Below, piece after piece: positions 36,061 through 45,649 of a DNA stretch of 64,000 nucleotides. The translations under genes and the position numbers were made by a program. Within the stretch, counting starts at the first letter, position 1, and every line of letters starts with the position of its first letter. This DNA is from CAWKOH01 sp963851245 (lineage in GTDB: Bacteria; Actinomycetota; Acidimicrobiia; Acidimicrobiales; Palsa-688). The stretch spans positions 372,001-436,000 of the forward strand of contig CAWKOH010000004.1 in NCBI GenBank assembly GCA_963851245.1, in the 5' to 3' direction. The notes under the pieces are model-generated. The model did not search any database, was not told where the DNA came from, and worked only from the letters and a program-made list of their open reading frames with translations.

Positions 36061-37314
36061 ATGACAAGTGCGGTGACGGCCAACCAGGGCGAATCGGTGG
36101 AGGAGGCGGACTTCAGGGCCCGGGTCCGGCGCTTCCTGGAGGAGCATGCCACGCCGCGCTCGGCCCGGGCCGAGGCCGAAGACGAGGACCCGCTGCACGA
36201 GCCTGACGAGCGTGGTCTGAACGCCGCCCACGCCTACCAGGCCGCCCTTTTCGACGCCGGCCTGGCCGGTCTCACCTGGCCCCGGGACTACGGCGGCCAG
36301 GGCTTGTCGTCGCGCTACCAGACCATCTTCAACGAGGAGGCGGCCGACTTCGATCGACCGAGTCTCATCTACACCATCGGTTTCGGGATGTGCATCCCCA
36401 CCGTACTGGCCCACGGCACCGAGGATCTCAAGCAGCGCTACGTGAGGCCGGCGGCCCGGGGCGAGGAAGTCTGGTGCCAGCTCTTCTCGGAGCCCTCAGC
36501 CGGATCGGACGTGGCCAGCCTGCGGTCCACCGCCACTCTCGACGGTGAGGAGTGGGTGCTCAACGGTCAGAAGGTGTGGACATCCGGCGCTCACTACTGC
36601 GACTACGGCATCGTGCTGGCCCGGACCAACCCCGACGTGCCCAAGCACAAGGGTCTCTCGATGTTCGTCCTCGACATGCACGCCCCCGGGGTCACCATCC
36701 GCCCCCTCAGGCAGATGAACGGCGGGGCCAACTTCAACGAGGTGTTCTTCGACGGGGTGAGAATCAGGGCCGATCACATACTGGGGGAGCCGGGCGAAGG
36801 CTGGCGTGTTGCCCTCACCACCTTGATGAACGAGCGGGTCGCCATCGGCGCCGGCGCCAGCACCGAGAAGGCTTCACCGCTCGCCCCCATTTCGAAACAC
36901 CTGGAGGTTGCCAGGAGTCGGGGCCTCACGAGCGACCCGAGGGTGAGGCAGGACCTGGCCGATCTGCTGATTCGTTACTGGGTGCTCGACATGGTCGGCT
37001 TGCGGATCCGGGCCACGGTGGCGGCGGGCCGGGTGCCCGGTCCGGAGGGCTCGGTGGCGAAACTGAGCGGGGCCATTCTGTCCCGACGGTCGGCCGAGGT
37101 CGCCTGCCGGGTGCTGGGTATGCCGGCCACTGCTTGGGCGCAGGAGGACGACGCCCCCTTCGCCACTCAGTTCGTGCTCAGCTCTCCCGGGGCCAGCATC
37201 GCCGGCGGCACCAACGAGGTTATGCGCAACATCCTGGGCGAGCGGGTGCTCGGGTTGCCCAAGGAGCCTCAGGTGGACCGGGATATCCCGTTCCGGGACC
37301 TGCCGTTCGGCTGA
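36061..37314 (+). CDS. Acyl-CoA dehydrogenase
   Basis: A 417-residue FAD acyl-CoA dehydrogenase. Blocks seen: LAGLTWPRDYGGQGLSSRYQ, the FAD loop WCQLFSEPSAGSDVASL, EEWVLNGQKVWTSGAHYCDY and the C-terminal ASIAGGTNEVMRNILGERVL. It is of the FadE type in which two different subunits often form a heterotetramer in sterol degradation; a second ACAD is encoded at 39194. The start is ATG 36061, with GTG/ATG alternatives upstream. TesB follows after 3 bases. It should introduce the double bond in an acyl-CoA, and the chain-length preference cannot be read. Confidence 0.9.
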   Translation: MTSAVTANQGESVEEADFRARVRRFLEEHATPRSARAEAEDEDPLHEPDERGLNAAHAYQAALFDAGLAGLTWPRDYGGQGLSSRYQTIFNEEAADFDRPSLIYTIGFGMCIPTVLAHGTEDLKQRYVRPAARGEEVWCQLFSEPSAGSDVASLRSTATLDGEEWVLNGQKVWTSGAHYCDYGIVLARTNPDVPKHKGLSMFVLDMHAPGVTIRPLRQMNGGANFNEVFFDGVRIRADHILGEPGEGWRVALTTLMNERVAIGAGASTEKASPLAPISKHLEVARSRGLTSDPRVRQDLADLLIRYWVLDMVGLRIRATVAAGRVPGPEGSVAKLSGAILSRRSAEVACRVLGMPATAWAQEDDAPFATQFVLSSPGASIAGGTNEVMRNILGERVLGLPKEPQVDRDIPFRDLPFG

Positions 37315-37317
37315 AAG

Positions 37318-38160
37318 GTGGACACCGCCGGCAGCCTGCTCGAGCTGCTCGACATCGAGGAGCTCGACACCGATCTGTACCGGGGGATCAACGAGACCAC
37401 CGCCCTCGACTGGCCCGCCCTCTATGGCGGCCAGGTGGCGGCCCAGGCCTTGAGGGCGGCGGCCCACACCGTGCCCGAAGGCCGGTTGCCGAACTCGCTG
37501 CACGGCTACTTCCTGCGGCCGGGCCGAGCCACCCGGCCCGTCATCCTGAGGGTGGCGAGGGATCGCGACGGCCGCTCTTTTTCCGCCCGGCATGTGGTGG
37601 CGCTGCAGAACGGTGAGGTCATCTTCAGCATGTCGGCCTCCTTCCACACTCCCGAGGAGGGGCCGGCGTTCTCCAGGGACCGGCCCGGCCCCGGCATCGG
37701 CCCGGACGGGCTCGAGGAGGCGCAGATGGTCTCGCGGTTCGAGCCCATGCTGCACATGCGGCCCCTATCGCCGATCCGCCCCTACGGCGAGGAGTGGCCG
37801 GTTCCCGGCCGGCTGTGGGTCAAATCCAGGGACCGGCTTCCCGATGACCCCGTGATCCACGCCTGCGCGCTCGCCTATGTGTCGGACATCGGCTCCGGTT
37901 TCGGGGACGGCACTGCGGTCGGGGTTCCCAGGGGCGGTCCGAGCATCGATCATGCCCTGTGGTTCAACGATCCGCTCCGCCTGGACGAGTGGGCCCTGCT
38001 GGAGATGTGGCCCATCAAGGCGGGCGGGGCGCGAGGTTTGTACATGGGAGACGTCCGGGACGGGGCCGGCCGGCTGGGGGCGGTCCTGACCCAGGAGATC
38101 CTGTTCCGCCCGCCCCGGCTCATCGACCTCGAACGATCAGAAGCCCACCGCCCCCGCTAG
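37318..38160 (+). CDS. tesB: Acyl-CoA thioesterase II (TesB family)
   Basis: A 280-residue double hot-dog thioesterase. The N-terminal half has YRGINETTALDWPALYGGQ and AQALRAAAHTVPEGRLPNSL with HGYFLRPGRATRPVI. The C-terminal half has PSIDHALWFNDPLRLDEW and ALLEMWPIKAGGARGLYMG, the TesB layout. It hydrolyses acyl-CoAs to free acid and CoA and may rescue CoA from dead-end intermediates of the pathway. GTG 37318 starts 3 bases after the dehydrogenase stop, so they are co-transcribed. Its 3' end overlaps the convergent quinone oxidoreductase stop by 4 bases. Confidence 0.9.
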   Translation: MDTAGSLLELLDIEELDTDLYRGINETTALDWPALYGGQVAAQALRAAAHTVPEGRLPNSLHGYFLRPGRATRPVILRVARDRDGRSFSARHVVALQNGEVIFSMSASFHTPEEGPAFSRDRPGPGIGPDGLEEAQMVSRFEPMLHMRPLSPIRPYGEEWPVPGRLWVKSRDRLPDDPVIHACALAYVSDIGSGFGDGTAVGVPRGGPSIDHALWFNDPLRLDEWALLEMWPIKAGGARGLYMGDVRDGAGRLGAVLTQEILFRPPRLIDLERSEAHRPR

Positions 38161-39137
38161 TCGCCCGGGCTGACGACGACCTTGCCCAGCACCCGTCGCT
38201 CGGCCAGGTCGCGGAACGCGTCGGCCGCGCCCTCCAGGGGGTACGAGTGGAACACGTGGGGCTCGAGGTCGCCCGACCGCCACCACTCGGCCAGCTGGGC
38301 GACGGTGCGATCTAGCCCTTCGGGGCTGCGCCCGACGAACGCACCCCAGAAGACCCCCACGATGCTGCAGCCCCGGAGCAAGGGCAGGTTCAGCGGCACC
38401 CGCGGGATGTCGCCGGCCGCGAATCCGATTACCAGGTAGCGCCCGTCCCAAGCCGTGGAGCGCACCGCCGGCTCGGAGTAGGGGCCGCCCACCGGGTCGT
38501 ACACCACGTCGGCGCCGGCACCGCCGGTGAGCTCCCGCACCCGGGTCTTCAGGTCCTCGGTCCCGTAGTTGATCGTCTCGTCGGCTCCCCGCTTCCGGCA
38601 CAGGTCCAGCTTCTCCTCCGTAGAAGCCGCCGCGATGACCCTGGCCCCCAGTAGCCGCCCGATCTCCACCGCCGCCAGCCCCACCCCGCCCGCTGCGCCC
38701 AGGACCAGCAGAGTCTCGCCCGGCCGGATGTGGGCCCGGTCGCGAAGGGCGTGGTGCGCCGTTCCGTAGGCGTATATCAGCCCGGCCGCCTGGTCCATGG
38801 CGATTCCGGCGGGTACGCCGACCAGCCTCCCGGCCGGCAGGACGGCACGCTCGGCCAGGCCACCGGTCGGGGCCGAGCCGATGACCCGGTCGCCGACCTC
38901 GGCGGTGGTCACGCCCGGCCCGGTCGACCGGACGACTCCGGCGACTTCGCCCCCGGGAACGTATGGCAAAGTCGGTTTGAACTGGTAGAGATCCTGGATC
39001 ATCAGCAGGTCCGGGAAGTTGAGGGCGCAAGCCGCCACGTCGACCACCACTTGACCCTCGCCCGCGACCGGCTCGGCGACGTCGGTGACTTCGAGAGCCT
39101 CGGGCCCCCCGAACCGGATGCAAACGACCGCTTTCAC
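38157..39137 (-). CDS. NADPH:quinone oxidoreductase-type MDR dehydrogenase
   Basis: A 326-residue medium-chain reductase of the zinc-free quinone-oxidoreductase branch. Seen: MKAVVCIRFGGPEALEVTDV, ACALNFPDLLMIQDLYQFKP, the NADPH loop LVLGAAGGVGLAAVEIGRLL and DVVYDPVGGPYSEPAVRST. No structural-zinc cysteines occur. Members reduce enones or quinones. The gene converges with tesB (4-base overlap) and diverges from the acyl-CoA dehydrogenase at 39194. A role in reducing an enoyl intermediate is possible but unproven. Confidence 0.9.
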   Translation of the reverse strand: MKAVVCIRFGGPEALEVTDVAEPVAGEGQVVVDVAACALNFPDLLMIQDLYQFKPTLPYVPGGEVAGVVRSTGPGVTTAEVGDRVIGSAPTGGLAERAVLPAGRLVGVPAGIAMDQAAGLIYAYGTAHHALRDRAHIRPGETLLVLGAAGGVGLAAVEIGRLLGARVIAAASTEEKLDLCRKRGADETINYGTEDLKTRVRELTGGAGADVVYDPVGGPYSEPAVRSTAWDGRYLVIGFAAGDIPRVPLNLPLLRGCSIVGVFWGAFVGRSPEGLDRTVAQLAEWWRSGDLEPHVFHSYPLEGAADAFRDLAERRVLGKVVVSPGD

Positions 39138-39193
39138 GGCATGGACCCTATTCGGCCCCGCCGCGGCCGGCTGCCAGCGCTTACGCTCCGACC

Positions 39194-40462
39194 ATGGACT
39201 TCGAGATTCCCACCGATCTGCAGGAGTACCTGTCCGAGCTGGACGAATTCATCGAGCGGGAGATCAAGCCGCTGGAGGAGGCCGACGACAACGTCCGCTT
39301 CTTCGACCACCGCCGCGAGTGGGCCCGCACCGACTGGGACCGGGGTGGGTTGCCGACCGAAGAATGGGAAGACCTCCTGCGCCAGGCCCGGCGCCGGGCC
39401 GATGCGGCCGGGCACTACCGGTACCCGTTCCCCGCCGAGTACGGCGGGCGCGACGGCACCAACCTGGGCATGGCCGTGATCCGTGAGCACCTGGCCCGCA
39501 AGGGCCTCGGCTTGCATTGCGACCTGCAGAACGAGCACGCCATCGTCGGCAACAACGTGGGGCTGTTGCTGATGATCAACTACGGATCGGAAGGGCAGAA
39601 AGCCGAGTGGATCGACGATCTCGCCCATGGCCGGCGGGGCTTCGCCTTCGGCATCACCGAGCCCGAGCACGGGTCCGACGCCACCCACATGGAGACCCAT
39701 GCCGAGCGCGACGGCGCCGGCTGGGTCATCAACGGGGAGAAGACGTGGAACACCGGCATCCACGCCGCCTCCCACGACCTGATCTTCGCCCGCACCAGCG
39801 GGACGGCCGGCGACGGCCGGGGCATAACCGCCTTTCTCGTCCCAACCGACAGCCCCGGTTTCAAGGTCGAGGAATACCTGTGGACGTTCAACATGCCGAC
39901 TGACCACGGACACATTTCTCTCACCGACGTCCGGGTGCCCGACGAGGCGATTTTCGGGGGCGAGGGGCGAGGCCTGCAGGTGGTGCAGCATTTCTTCAAC
40001 GAGAACCGGATCCGCCAGGCCGCTTCCAGCCTGGGTGCGGCCGAGTTCTGCATCGACCGGGCCGTGGAGTACGCCAAGAGGCGGGCGCCCTTCGGGAAGC
40101 CGCTGGCAACCAATCAGGCCATCCAGTTCCCGCTGGTGGAGTTGCGGACCCAGTGCGAGATGTTGCAGGTGCTGGTCCAGAAGACGGCGTGGGCGATGGA
40201 CAAGTATGGCCCCTTTACCCAGTCGGACAAGGTGTCCATGTGCAATTACTGGGCCAACCGGCTCTGCTGCGAAGCGGCCGACCGGGCCATGCAGGTGCAC
40301 GGCGGGCTCGGCTATTCCCGGCACCAGCCCTTCGAGCACATCTACCGCCATCACCGCCGCTATCGCATCACCGAGGGGGCGGAGGAGATCCAGATGCGCC
40401 GCGTCGCCGGCTACATGTTCGGCTTCATGAGCCAGCAGGCACCCAAAGGGGTGACTGAGTAG
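39194..40462 (+). CDS. Acyl-CoA dehydrogenase
   Basis: A 422-residue acyl-CoA dehydrogenase. Seen: FPAEYGGRDGTNLGMAVIRE, the FAD loop FAFGITEPEHGSDATHMETH, WVINGEKTWNTGIHAASHDL, and the C-terminal QVHGGLGYSRHQPFEHIYRH with TEGAEEIQMRRVAGYMFG. It belongs to the branch with a glutamate in the TEGAEEIQ loop, common in CoA-ester degradation of branched acids. The start ATG 39194 lies 56 bases from the divergent reductase. It ends 3 bases before the convergent fbiC stop, so no room is left for a separate terminator. Confidence 0.92.
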   Translation: MDFEIPTDLQEYLSELDEFIEREIKPLEEADDNVRFFDHRREWARTDWDRGGLPTEEWEDLLRQARRRADAAGHYRYPFPAEYGGRDGTNLGMAVIREHLARKGLGLHCDLQNEHAIVGNNVGLLLMINYGSEGQKAEWIDDLAHGRRGFAFGITEPEHGSDATHMETHAERDGAGWVINGEKTWNTGIHAASHDLIFARTSGTAGDGRGITAFLVPTDSPGFKVEEYLWTFNMPTDHGHISLTDVRVPDEAIFGGEGRGLQVVQHFFNENRIRQAASSLGAAEFCIDRAVEYAKRRAPFGKPLATNQAIQFPLVELRTQCEMLQVLVQKTAWAMDKYGPFTQSDKVSMCNYWANRLCCEAADRAMQVHGGLGYSRHQPFEHIYRHHRRYRITEGAEEIQMRRVAGYMFGFMSQQAPKGVTE

Positions 40463-40465
40463 GCC

Positions 40466-42808
40466 CTATGCGCGAGACACCCGGCCGTAGAGGGTGGTGC
40501 GCTGCTCCAGGGTCCGGCCGAGCGGTTCGACGATGGCCCGGAAGTCCTCCTCCACCAGCCCTTGGCCGTGGCTGGCGCCGGCGGCCCGGGAGATGTTTTC
40601 GTTGACGAGGGTTCCGCCCAGGTCGTTGACGCCGGCCATCAAGAGCTGGCGGGCCCCGTCGACGCCGAGCTTGACCCACGACGCCTGAATGTTGTCGATC
40701 AGGCCTCTGTACGCGATCCGGGCCACCGCGTGCATCAGCACCACCTCGCGCCAGGTCGGCCCCCGGCGGGCCTTGCGCTGCAGGTAGATCGGGGCCGCCA
40801 TGTGCACAAAAGGAAGGCCGACGAACTCAGTGAATCCGCCGGTCTCCTTCTGCAGGTCGCGGGTCCTGACGATGTGCCGGGCCCAGTGCACGGGCTGCTC
40901 CACCGATCCGAACATGATGGTGATGTTGGAGCGCAGGCCGACCGAGTGGGCGATCCGATGGGCCTCCAGCCATTCCTCGGTGTTGACCTTGTCGGGGCAG
41001 AGGACGGCCCGGATCTCGTCGTCGAGGATCTCCGCCGCGGTCCCCGGCAACGAGCGCAGGCCGGCGTCCATCAGACGTCGCAGGTATTGGTCCAGGGGTT
41101 CGCCGAGCCGGCGGGCGCCTTCGGTCACTTCGAGGGCGGTGAACCCGTGGACGTGTATCCCGGGGGCGGCGTCCTTTACCGCCTTGGCCACGTCGACGTA
41201 ATAGTCACCGTCGAAGTTGGGATGGATACCGCCCTGAAGGCAGACCTCGGTCGCACCCATGCTCCATGCCTCACTGACCCGGGCCGCGATTTCCTCGAGG
41301 CTCAGGAGGTAGGGGCTGCCGCGCAGGTTCAGCGACAGTGGCCCCTTGGAGAAGCCGCAGAACCGGCATTTGAAGGTGCACACGTTGGTGTAGTTGATGT
41401 TGCGGTTGCTGACCCAGGTGACCACGTCGCCCACCGCTTCGGCGCGCAGTTCGTCGGCGAGGGCTGCGACCTCCGCCACCTCGCGGCCACGGGCCCCGAA
41501 CAGGGCTGTGATCTCTTCGATGCCGGGCTCCTGCCCGAGGCGCACGCCGGCCAGTACCTCTCCCACCCGGCCGGATGCGTACGGCGATCCGGGCAGGAGA
41601 CTTTGCGGGTGCGCGTCGGCGCCTGAATACCACTGGGTCGAACGCCGACCGACGAGCACCACCTCGGCGCCGTCACCGACGTTCCTGTACTCGCCGACCT
41701 TCTGGGGGAACACTGCGCCAGGGTCGTCGCGCCCCAGACCCTCAGCGTCGCTGCGGTCGAGCACCGGGAAACGCATCTCGGGGTCCAGCCACTGCTCTGG
41801 GACGCGGTTGTAAGCCGGATAGACCGTCAGGCGCGGGGCCAGGTTGAAACCGCGGGCCTCGGTCTCGGCCCGAAGGATCTCCAGCGCCGGCCAGGGCCGC
41901 TCGGGATTGACATGATCGGCTGTGACGGGGGAGACGCCGCCCCAGTCGTCGATGCCGGCATCGAGGAGCAGCCCGAAGTCGTCCGACAGGTTCGGTGGGG
42001 CCTGCACGTGTATCTCCGGCGGCAGGATCAGGCGGGCCAGCGCGATGGCGTCCAGGAAGGCGTCCTGCGGGCAGGGTGCCGAACGGTGCATGGCCGTCCC
42101 CGCCTTGGGCAGGAAGTTCTGGACGATCACCTCTTGCACGTGGCCGTGCCGGGTGTGGCTGGCGGCGATGGCCTCGAGAGCCTCGACGCGATCGGCCCGG
42201 GACTCTCCGATGCCAACCAGGATGCCGGTGGTGAACGGGATGGCCAGCTCCCCTGCGGCTTCCAGGGTGGCCAGCCGGCGTACCGGTGTCTTGTCGGGGG
42301 AGCCCCGGTGGGCGTCCAGGTCGGGGCGGAGGGTCTCGAGCATCATGCCCTGGCTGGCGGTGACCGTCCGCAGAAGTGCGAGCTCATCGGGGAAGAGCGC
42401 GCCGGCGTTGGCGTGGGGCAGGAGCCCGGTCTCTTCGATCACCAGCCGGCCCATGGCCGCCAGGTAGTCGACCGTCGAGCTGTAACCGTGCTCCTCGAGC
42501 CAGGCGCCGGCCACCGGGTAGCGCTCCTCGGGCCGCTCGCCGAGGGTGAACAGCGCCTCGTGGCACCCGGCCCCGGCTCCCATCCGGGCGATGTCCAGCA
42601 CCTGCTCGGGCGTCATGTACGGCTGCTCGATGCGGGCCGGGGCCTTGGCGAAGGTGCAGTAGGCGCAGCGGTCCCGGCACAGCATGGTCAGGGGAATGAA
42701 GACCTTGGGCGAGTAGGTGATTCGGGTGCCGTGGGCCCGGTCGCGAATGGCGCGCGCCGAGCGCAGGACCTCTTCTGGCGGTAGATGTATGACCTCTTCG
42801 AGACCCAT
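40466..42808 (-). CDS. fbiC: FbiC: bifunctional 7,8-didemethyl-8-hydroxy-5-deazariboflavin (F0) synthase
   Basis: A 780-residue fusion of CofG and CofH, as in actinobacteria. It makes F0, the deazaflavin core of coenzyme F420, from a ribityl-aminouracil and tyrosine. Two radical-SAM clusters are visible: CRDRCAYC (Cys44/48/51) in the CofG half and CTFKCRFC near residue 475 in the CofH half, each followed by SAM-binding glycine motifs. The start is ATG 42808, preceded by a divergent MOSC gene. It supplies the cofactor for LLM-type enzymes such as that at 19281. fbiA, fbiB and fbiD are not in the window. Confidence 0.96.
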   Translation of the reverse strand: MGLEEVIHLPPEEVLRSARAIRDRAHGTRITYSPKVFIPLTMLCRDRCAYCTFAKAPARIEQPYMTPEQVLDIARMGAGAGCHEALFTLGERPEERYPVAGAWLEEHGYSSTVDYLAAMGRLVIEETGLLPHANAGALFPDELALLRTVTASQGMMLETLRPDLDAHRGSPDKTPVRRLATLEAAGELAIPFTTGILVGIGESRADRVEALEAIAASHTRHGHVQEVIVQNFLPKAGTAMHRSAPCPQDAFLDAIALARLILPPEIHVQAPPNLSDDFGLLLDAGIDDWGGVSPVTADHVNPERPWPALEILRAETEARGFNLAPRLTVYPAYNRVPEQWLDPEMRFPVLDRSDAEGLGRDDPGAVFPQKVGEYRNVGDGAEVVLVGRRSTQWYSGADAHPQSLLPGSPYASGRVGEVLAGVRLGQEPGIEEITALFGARGREVAEVAALADELRAEAVGDVVTWVSNRNINYTNVCTFKCRFCGFSKGPLSLNLRGSPYLLSLEEIAARVSEAWSMGATEVCLQGGIHPNFDGDYYVDVAKAVKDAAPGIHVHGFTALEVTEGARRLGEPLDQYLRRLMDAGLRSLPGTAAEILDDEIRAVLCPDKVNTEEWLEAHRIAHSVGLRSNITIMFGSVEQPVHWARHIVRTRDLQKETGGFTEFVGLPFVHMAAPIYLQRKARRGPTWREVVLMHAVARIAYRGLIDNIQASWVKLGVDGARQLLMAGVNDLGGTLVNENISRAAGASHGQGLVEEDFRAIVEPLGRTLEQRTTLYGRVSRA

Positions 42809-42923
42809 ATGGTCAGCACGCTATACGGGTCGGCGTCTCCTGCGGTCGGCCTGTCTACAGTTCGCCGGGACGGGGCTTCGGAAATGGCCCCTGCCCGAGC
42901 GCCCGGTCGGCGAAACTGTGGGC

Positions 42924-43487
42924 GTGGAGCATCGCAGTCTGGCCGACCTGACCGACGGACTGGACCGGATCCGTCAATCCCCCGCAGATGAAGGCCGGCT
43001 ACGCCTGATCGTGCGCCGGCCCGAGATCGATGCCCGGGAGGTCCTGGAGGAGGCGACCCTCGACACCGAGATGGGGTTGATCGGCGACAACTGGTGTGTG
43101 AAGCCCAGCTCAGCGACGCCCAACCGGGAGCCGGACTGGCGGGGCCAGGTGACCGTCACGAACTGGCGAGGCATGCTGCACATCGCCGGGTCGGAGGATC
43201 GGGTCCCCCTGGCGGGAGACCAGCTCTACGTCGACCTGGACATCGGCTACGAGAACCTGCCCGCCGGCACCAGGCTGTCGATCGGGACCGCCGTCCTGGA
43301 GGTTACGGACAAGCCCCACCGCGGTTGCGCCAAGTTCAAGAGCCGTTTCGGACCCGACGCGCTCCGGTTTGTCAACAGCGGCGGGGGCCTCCTCTTGCGG
43401 CTACGTGGCATCAACACCCGTATCTTGCAGTCCGGAGTGGTCCATGTGGGCGACGAGGTGGGCGTACTCCGCCCGGCCTACACCTGA
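42924..43487 (+). CDS. MOSC domain-containing protein
   Basis: About 187 residues. The sequence has a MOSC-type core: LGTGs are absent, but GDNWCVKPSSATPN, VTVTNWRGMLHIAG, YVDLDIGYENLPAGTRLSI and VTDKPHRGCAKFKSRFGPDA fit the MOSC fold with its conserved cysteine in the HRGCAKF segment. MOSC proteins carry sulfur for molybdenum cofactor or act in Moco-dependent detoxification. The start is GTG 42924 or the GTG two codons earlier. It diverges from fbiC. A link to the Mo enzyme at the start of the window is only suggestive. Confidence 0.78.
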   Translation: MEHRSLADLTDGLDRIRQSPADEGRLRLIVRRPEIDAREVLEEATLDTEMGLIGDNWCVKPSSATPNREPDWRGQVTVTNWRGMLHIAGSEDRVPLAGDQLYVDLDIGYENLPAGTRLSIGTAVLEVTDKPHRGCAKFKSRFGPDALRFVNSGGGLLLRLRGINTRILQSGVVHVGDEVGVLRPAYT

Positions 43488-43586
43488 CCCGCCCGGCTCC
43501 GGCATGCACCGCCCGTATGGTAGGACCCTTGGCGTCGGCCGGAGTCGCAGCTGACATTTACTCCCAAAAGGTGCGAAAATTCACTT

Positions 43587-45602
43587 GTGAGTAGTGGCAA
43601 ACGATCTCAGGCAGATGCCAGCACCGGGGCGTTCCTGGCAGAAAACATAGATGACCCGATCGGCGGCAGTGCCTTCCCGCCCATCGCTGATTACGCCTTC
43701 CTGTCGGACTGCGAAACCACCTGCCTGATCGCTCCGAGCGGGGCAGTGGAATGGATGTGCGTCCCCCGGCCGGATTCGCCGTCGGTCTTCGCCGCCATCC
43801 TCGATCGCGGTGCCGGCAGCTTCCGGCTGGGCCCCTACGACGAGATGGTGCCGGCCGCTCGCCGGTACCTGCCCGGCAGCCTGATGACTGAGACGACCTG
43901 GCAGACGCGCACCGGCTGGATCATCGTCCGTGACACCTTGTGCATGGGCCCATGGCACAACCTCGAGCAGCGGTCCAAGACGCACCGCCGTTCCCCGACC
44001 GACCACGACGCCGAGCACTGTCTTCTCCGGACGGTCAGGTGCGTATCGGGCTCGGTGGAACTGTCGATGACCTGCGACCCGATGTTCGACTACGGGCGAA
44101 TCGAGCCGAAGTGGGAGTACGAGGGGGACGGATACGGCCAGCTGGTAGCCACCGCGGAGGGCTGGGACGTGAAGCTCCGGGTCACCACCGATCTGCGCCC
44201 CGGCATCGAGCGGCGGGGGATCAAGGCCCGCACCCGGATGATGGAGGGGGACTGCCACTTCGTGGCCCTCTCGTGGTCCCCGCTGCCGCCGCCCATGAAC
44301 TTCGAGGAGGCCAGCGAACGGCTGGGCCGAACCTCGGAGCACTGGAGGCAGTGGATCACCCAGGGGGAGTTCCCGGACCACCGCTGGCGTAGCTATCTGC
44401 AACGGAGCGCGTTGACTCTGAAGGGCCTCACGTACGCCCCGACCGGGGCCCTCATGGCCGCGGCCACCACGAGCCTGCCCGAGACCCCGCACGGAGAACG
44501 CAACTGGGACTACCGCTACGCCTGGGTGCGGGACTCGACCTTCGCCCTGTGGGGCCTCTACACCCTCGGATTCGACCGCGAGGCGGACGACTTCTTCTAC
44601 TTCATCGCCGATGCCTCACGGGACGGCCAGGCCCTGCAGGTCATGTACGGGGTCGGCGGGGAGAGGGACCTGACCGAGCAGTCCCTGCCCCATCTCTCTG
44701 GCTATGGGGGCGCCTTCCCGGTCCGGATCGGCAATGGCGCCTACAACCAGAATCAGCACGACGTGTGGGGGGCCGTGCTCGATTCGGTCCTGTTGCACGC
44801 CCGGTCCCGGTCCCGTCTGCAGGAGTCCTTCTGGCCCATCCTGAAGCAGCAGGTCGAGGCCGCCGTTGAGCATTGGGAGGAACCGGACCGGGGCATCTGG
44901 GAGGTCCGGGGCGAGCCGCAACACTTCACGGCCAGCAAATTCATGTGCTGGGTGGCCCTGGACCGGGGTGCCCGCCTGGCCCGCATGTACGAGCAGCCGG
45001 CTTACACAGAAAAATGGCAGGCCCTCGCCGACCAGATCCACGACGACATCTGCGCCCACGGCGTCGACGAGAGGGGGGTCTTCGTCCAGCGCTACGGGTC
45101 GAACGCACTGGACGCCTCGCTGCTTCTCATGCCGCTGCTGCGTTTCTTGCCACCGGAGGATCCCCGGATCCGGGCCACCGTCCTGGCCATCGCCGACGAG
45201 TTGACTGCTGATGGCCTGGTCCTGCGCTACCGGACCGACGAGACCGACGACGGGCTCTCAGGCGCGGAGGGCACCTTCACCATCTGTTCCTTCTGGCTGG
45301 TCTCGGCCCTGATAGAGATCGGCGAGCTGGAGCGGGGTCGCCGTCTCTGTGAACGGCTCCTGTCCCTTGCCAGCCCTCTCGAGCTCTACGCCGAGGAGCT
45401 CGACCCCCACAGCGGGCGCCACCTTGGCAACTTCCCTCAAGCCTTCACCCACCTGGCTCTGGTCAACGCAGTGATGCACGTGATCCGCGCCGAGGAAGCC
45501 CAGCAACAGACGGCCACCGACGTGCACGGCAATCCGGTGTACATGCCCGGTCTGCGCGGTAACGGCCATCCGGCCTGCGACGAGCCCATGGGCATGGCCT
45601 GA
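43587..45602 (+). CDS. Glycoside hydrolase family 15 protein (trehalase/glucoamylase-like)
   Basis: A 671-residue (alpha/alpha)6-barrel enzyme with an N-terminal beta-domain, the GH15 layout of mycobacterial trehalase. Markers: PPIADYAFLSDCETTCLIAP with GAVEWMCVPRPDSPSVFA, GERNWDYRYAWVRDSTFALW, YNQNQHDVWGAVLDSVLL, the general-acid region PDRGIWEVRGEPQHFTASKF, and the second acid in SGAEGTFTICSFWLV near residue 560. It should hydrolyse trehalose or alpha-glucans in the cytoplasm, and no signal peptide is seen. Specificity cannot be set from sequence. It starts at GTG 43587. Confidence 0.92.
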   Translation: MSSGKRSQADASTGAFLAENIDDPIGGSAFPPIADYAFLSDCETTCLIAPSGAVEWMCVPRPDSPSVFAAILDRGAGSFRLGPYDEMVPAARRYLPGSLMTETTWQTRTGWIIVRDTLCMGPWHNLEQRSKTHRRSPTDHDAEHCLLRTVRCVSGSVELSMTCDPMFDYGRIEPKWEYEGDGYGQLVATAEGWDVKLRVTTDLRPGIERRGIKARTRMMEGDCHFVALSWSPLPPPMNFEEASERLGRTSEHWRQWITQGEFPDHRWRSYLQRSALTLKGLTYAPTGALMAAATTSLPETPHGERNWDYRYAWVRDSTFALWGLYTLGFDREADDFFYFIADASRDGQALQVMYGVGGERDLTEQSLPHLSGYGGAFPVRIGNGAYNQNQHDVWGAVLDSVLLHARSRSRLQESFWPILKQQVEAAVEHWEEPDRGIWEVRGEPQHFTASKFMCWVALDRGARLARMYEQPAYTEKWQALADQIHDDICAHGVDERGVFVQRYGSNALDASLLLMPLLRFLPPEDPRIRATVLAIADELTADGLVLRYRTDETDDGLSGAEGTFTICSFWLVSALIEIGELERGRRLCERLLSLASPLELYAEELDPHSGRHLGNFPQAFTHLALVNAVMHVIRAEEAQQQTATDVHGNPVYMPGLRGNGHPACDEPMGMA

Positions 45603-45624
45603 CCGGCGGCCACCTTGGGGTGAG

Positions 45625-45638
45625 GGCCGGATCCGGCC
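45625..45638. terminator. Palindrome between convergent GH15 and MMPL genes
   Basis: GGCCGGATCCGGCC, 22 bases past the GH15 stop and 11 bases before the end of the convergent transporter gene. It is a short hairpin with a GATC loop and a weak terminator candidate. Confidence 0.3.
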
Positions 45639-45649
45639 GAGGACGGGGT